Part shown: one piece after another, positions 62,038 to 64,000 of the stretch
Numbering within the stretch: position 1 is the stretch's first letter
How the letters are laid out: each line of letters starts with the position of its first letter
Origin: JBEVJC01 sp040510375
GTDB lineage: Bacteria > Bacteroidota > Bacteroidia > Chitinophagales > Chitinophagaceae
NCBI GenBank assembly: GCA_040510375.1
Contig: JBEVJC010000033.1
Location: 1 to 64,000, forward strand
Reading direction: 5' to 3'
DNA length: 64,000 nt
Notes under the pieces: model-generated
The model's database searches: none
Seen by the model: only the letters and a program-made list of their open reading frames with translations
Told to the model about the DNA's origin: nothing
Made by a program: the position numbers and the translations under genes

Positions 62038-63260
62038 AAAATATTCTTTGCCTGTTTGTCTTGTATGGTATTATGATGCCGGTGGCTGCGCAGATAGATC
62101 CCACGCTATTGCGCAGGGTACCCGTTGATACCGTAAAAAAAACCATGAACATGGATGCGGTATACAACCGGCCATTTGTGGCTGTTGGTAAATTACCCGT
62201 ATCGATTGGCGGATATATGGAAGCCAACTGGCAGCGACTGGGAACCGATGGGATATCTGAAGGAAACCAGTTCCAGTTCCGGAGATTAACCCTTTTTATA
62301 TCGTCCACCATTGGCCCGCGTCTTAAATTTTTAAGCGAGATAGAATTTGAAGATGGTGCGAAGGAAATAGCGATTGAATTTGCTGCTCTGGATATTGAAT
62401 TGGATCCGCTGTTTAATCTCCGCGGTGGTATGATCCTGAATCCCATTGGAGCGTTTAACCAGAATCATGATGGTCCCAAATGGGAATTTGTAGACCGGCC
62501 ATTTTCGGCTGTCCAACTTTTGCCGGATACCTGGAGTAATGCGGGTTTTGGAGTGTATGGGAAATACTATCGTAATAAATGGATGTTCGGGTATGAAGCG
62601 TATGTATCCGGAAGTTTTGATAATTCCATCATTGACAACAAGGAGAACAAAACATTTCTTCCCGCAGCAAAACTGAACCCAGAACGGTTTGAGGAAATCA
62701 ATAGCGGTCTGCCATTACTTACTGCAAAACTTGCGGCCCGGAATAATGATTTCGGGGAGATAGGTATTTCCTATATGGGAGGGGTTTATAATAAATTTGA
62801 GGACGATGGCCTTCGTCTGGATAAACGCCGGAGGGTAGATGTACTGGCAGTGGATTTCAATAGTTCCCTCCCGCGATTTAACACCTTTTTCACTGGTGAA
62901 TGGGCATGGGTGTTTGTAGATGTTCCAACCACATTCTCCCAGCAATATGGTAACCGTCAGCGTGGCGGCTTTGTGGATATAGTACAACCGGTGTTGAAGA
63001 AAAAAATGTTTAACTGGGATAAGGCAGTGCTGAACCTGGCTTGCCGGTTTGAATATGTTGACTGGAATGTTGGCAGGTTTCATAGTACCGGGGGAAAAAT
63101 TGCAGAAGATTTATGGAGTATTGTTCCCGCCATCAGTTTTCGTCCGGTCGGCCAGACAGTCCTCCGGCTGAATTACCGGATCCAGCGCCAGCAGGATCTG
63201 CTGGGTAATCCCCCTTCCCACACTGGTGGGTTCCAGTTTGGCATCAGTACCTATTTTTAA
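62034..63260 (+). CDS. OprO/OprP-like porin
   Basis: 408 residues with a signal peptide (MKNILCLFVLYGIMMPVAAQ) and a 16-strand-type porin body: SIGGYMEANWQRLG, FQFRRLTLFISSTIGPRLKFL, LRGGMILNPIGAFNQNHDGP, and a C-terminal strand ending in aromatic FGISTYF, the outer-membrane insertion signal. It resembles the phosphate-selective porin group used loosely for many Bacteroidota porins. Its place at the end of the di-heme/Rieske transcript (4-bp overlap) suggests that it lets in the substrate or metal complex on which they act. Specificity is unknown. Confidence 0.88.
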   Translation: MKNILCLFVLYGIMMPVAAQIDPTLLRRVPVDTVKKTMNMDAVYNRPFVAVGKLPVSIGGYMEANWQRLGTDGISEGNQFQFRRLTLFISSTIGPRLKFLSEIEFEDGAKEIAIEFAALDIELDPLFNLRGGMILNPIGAFNQNHDGPKWEFVDRPFSAVQLLPDTWSNAGFGVYGKYYRNKWMFGYEAYVSGSFDNSIIDNKENKTFLPAAKLNPERFEEINSGLPLLTAKLAARNNDFGEIGISYMGGVYNKFEDDGLRLDKRRRVDVLAVDFNSSLPRFNTFFTGEWAWVFVDVPTTFSQQYGNRQRGGFVDIVQPVLKKKMFNWDKAVLNLACRFEYVDWNVGRFHSTGGKIAEDLWSIVPAISFRPVGQTVLRLNYRIQRQQDLLGNPPSHTGGFQFGISTYF

Positions 63261-63509
63261 TACCGGAACATTCCGCCTTCCTGTTTTTAATATAACTGAA
63301 CTATATCGAATTGAGAGGATTCTTCTCATTTTGATATCGTTTGTTTTTACGGGATCGTTGTATTCCAAACCACTGATCCCTGAAATCCTTTCACATCACA
63401 GGTTTTGGAGTTTTCCAAATTAAACACTCGCGGGGTACAGCATTTGTAATTGTGAGGAACGTTATTTACCGGAGGGTCTTCCGGAATTCGTTAACAAATA
63501 ATTCAACAA

Positions 63510-64000
63510 ATGGAATCAGATCATTATAAGGTCCTGTCGGCTAAGTACGATGAATATTACCGGTACTCGGATGAGTACATTGATTATTTCACCCAAAAAA
63601 TTATCCAGCAACTTCCGGTAAACGACAACGAAGCGGTAGTGGAGATTGGGGCAGGAACCTGTCTTTTTGCAGAAGAATTGATTCACCGGCGGCTTGATAT
63701 CGATATGATCTGCGTCGACAACAGCGACGATATGCTTCGCCGGAATACAAACCGGAACATCCGTAAGGTTTTCCAGGGTGCGGAAGAGTTTGTCAGGCAG
63801 AAGTGCAGGTACGACAGGGTTTATATGAAGGAGTTTATCCATCATATAGATGCAGGTTCCAGGCCCGACCTGTTCCGCGGCATTTATCGCCAGCTGAATC
63901 CGGGGGGCACAGTCCTGATACTTGTGGAGCCTCAGCGGCTGAATTACCCGCTTTTCGGTGAGGCACTGAGATTGTTCCAGAACAAACAGCCTTCAAGGGC
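63510..64000 (+). CDS. Class I SAM-dependent methyltransferase, 3' end outside window
   Basis: The frame opens at ATG 63510 (MESDHYKVLSAKYDEYY) and is still open at the window end, giving 163 visible residues. A Rossmann methyltransferase fold is seen: motif I VVEIGAGTC, an acidic end of strand 2 (MICVDNSDDML), and a post-motif segment LNPGGTVLILVEPQ. The substrate is unknown. It is preceded by a 249-bp gap after the porin gene, so it is probably separately transcribed. Confidence 0.85.
   Translation, partial: MESDHYKVLSAKYDEYYRYSDEYIDYFTQKIIQQLPVNDNEAVVEIGAGTCLFAEELIHRRLDIDMICVDNSDDMLRRNTNRNIRKVFQGAEEFVRQKCRYDRVYMKEFIHHIDAGSRPDLFRGIYRQLNPGGTVLILVEPQRLNYPLFGEALRLFQNKQPSR

Overview
The window is chromosomal DNA from a Bacteroidota bacterium, most likely Chitinophagales/Chitinophagaceae. 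The evidence is two SusC/SusD outer-membrane pairs, two proteins with type IX secretion C-terminal sorting domains, a FecI-type sigma factor beside a FecR-like fragment, many SPII lipoproteins with short N-termini, poor Shine-Dalgarno sequences and TAnnTTTG-type -7 elements. No phage, transposase, CRISPR array, rRNA or tRNA is visible, and both ends cut through genes.

Layout. 1-537 is the tail of a sensor kinase. 876-9816 holds a giant secreted CotH/FN3/LamG protein and a secreted M28 peptidase. 9981-10549 has two small minus-strand ORFs. 10970-20537 is a nutrient-uptake block: an ECF sigma factor, a stub of an anti-sigma factor, a SusC lacking the STN signalling domain, a SusD, a 32-33 nt tandem repeat, and a very large FG-GAP/UnbV lipoprotein. 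20559-22496 is a thiamine unit: promoter, TPP riboswitch, PnuC-type transporter and an acyl-CoA-dehydrogenase-like flavoprotein overlapping it by 4 nt. 22580-24930 (minus) is a stress block: CbpM, CbpA and a tandem-domain universal stress protein. 25200-30089 pairs two DUF3494 ice-binding-type proteins with an OmpA-family protein; a LuxR-type response regulator converges on it.

31000-44734 is a polysaccharide utilisation locus: GH92, SusC, SusD, DUF3823 lipoprotein, two tandem GH71/99-like enzymes and a membrane-spanning SARP-like regulator. The GH92 plus GH99-like content suggests alpha-mannan or mannose-rich glycan. A secreted metallophosphoesterase follows. 46847-52319 is a cytoplasmic sugar cluster: a GH1-like protein with a decayed RmlD-like tail, a glycosyltransferase, UDP-galactopyranose mutase and a second GH1-like protein.

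52787-59557 is a heavy-metal efflux block: a Cys/His-rich DUF6660-like protein, a CusA-TolC fusion, a CusB-like adaptor and a DUF1345 membrane protein whose last 16 codons are repeated just beyond its stop. 59627-63260 has a DtxR/MntR regulator divergent from a DUF1111 di-heme protein, a Rieske protein and a porin, with an ATTAGG-N4-CCTAAT operator-like site between them. A methyltransferase runs off the end.

The strongest leads are the DtxR-linked di-heme/Rieske/porin operon, the membrane-spanning SARP regulator closing the mannan locus, the joint loss of the anti-sigma signalling arm and the SusC STN domain, and the flavoprotein under TPP riboswitch control.
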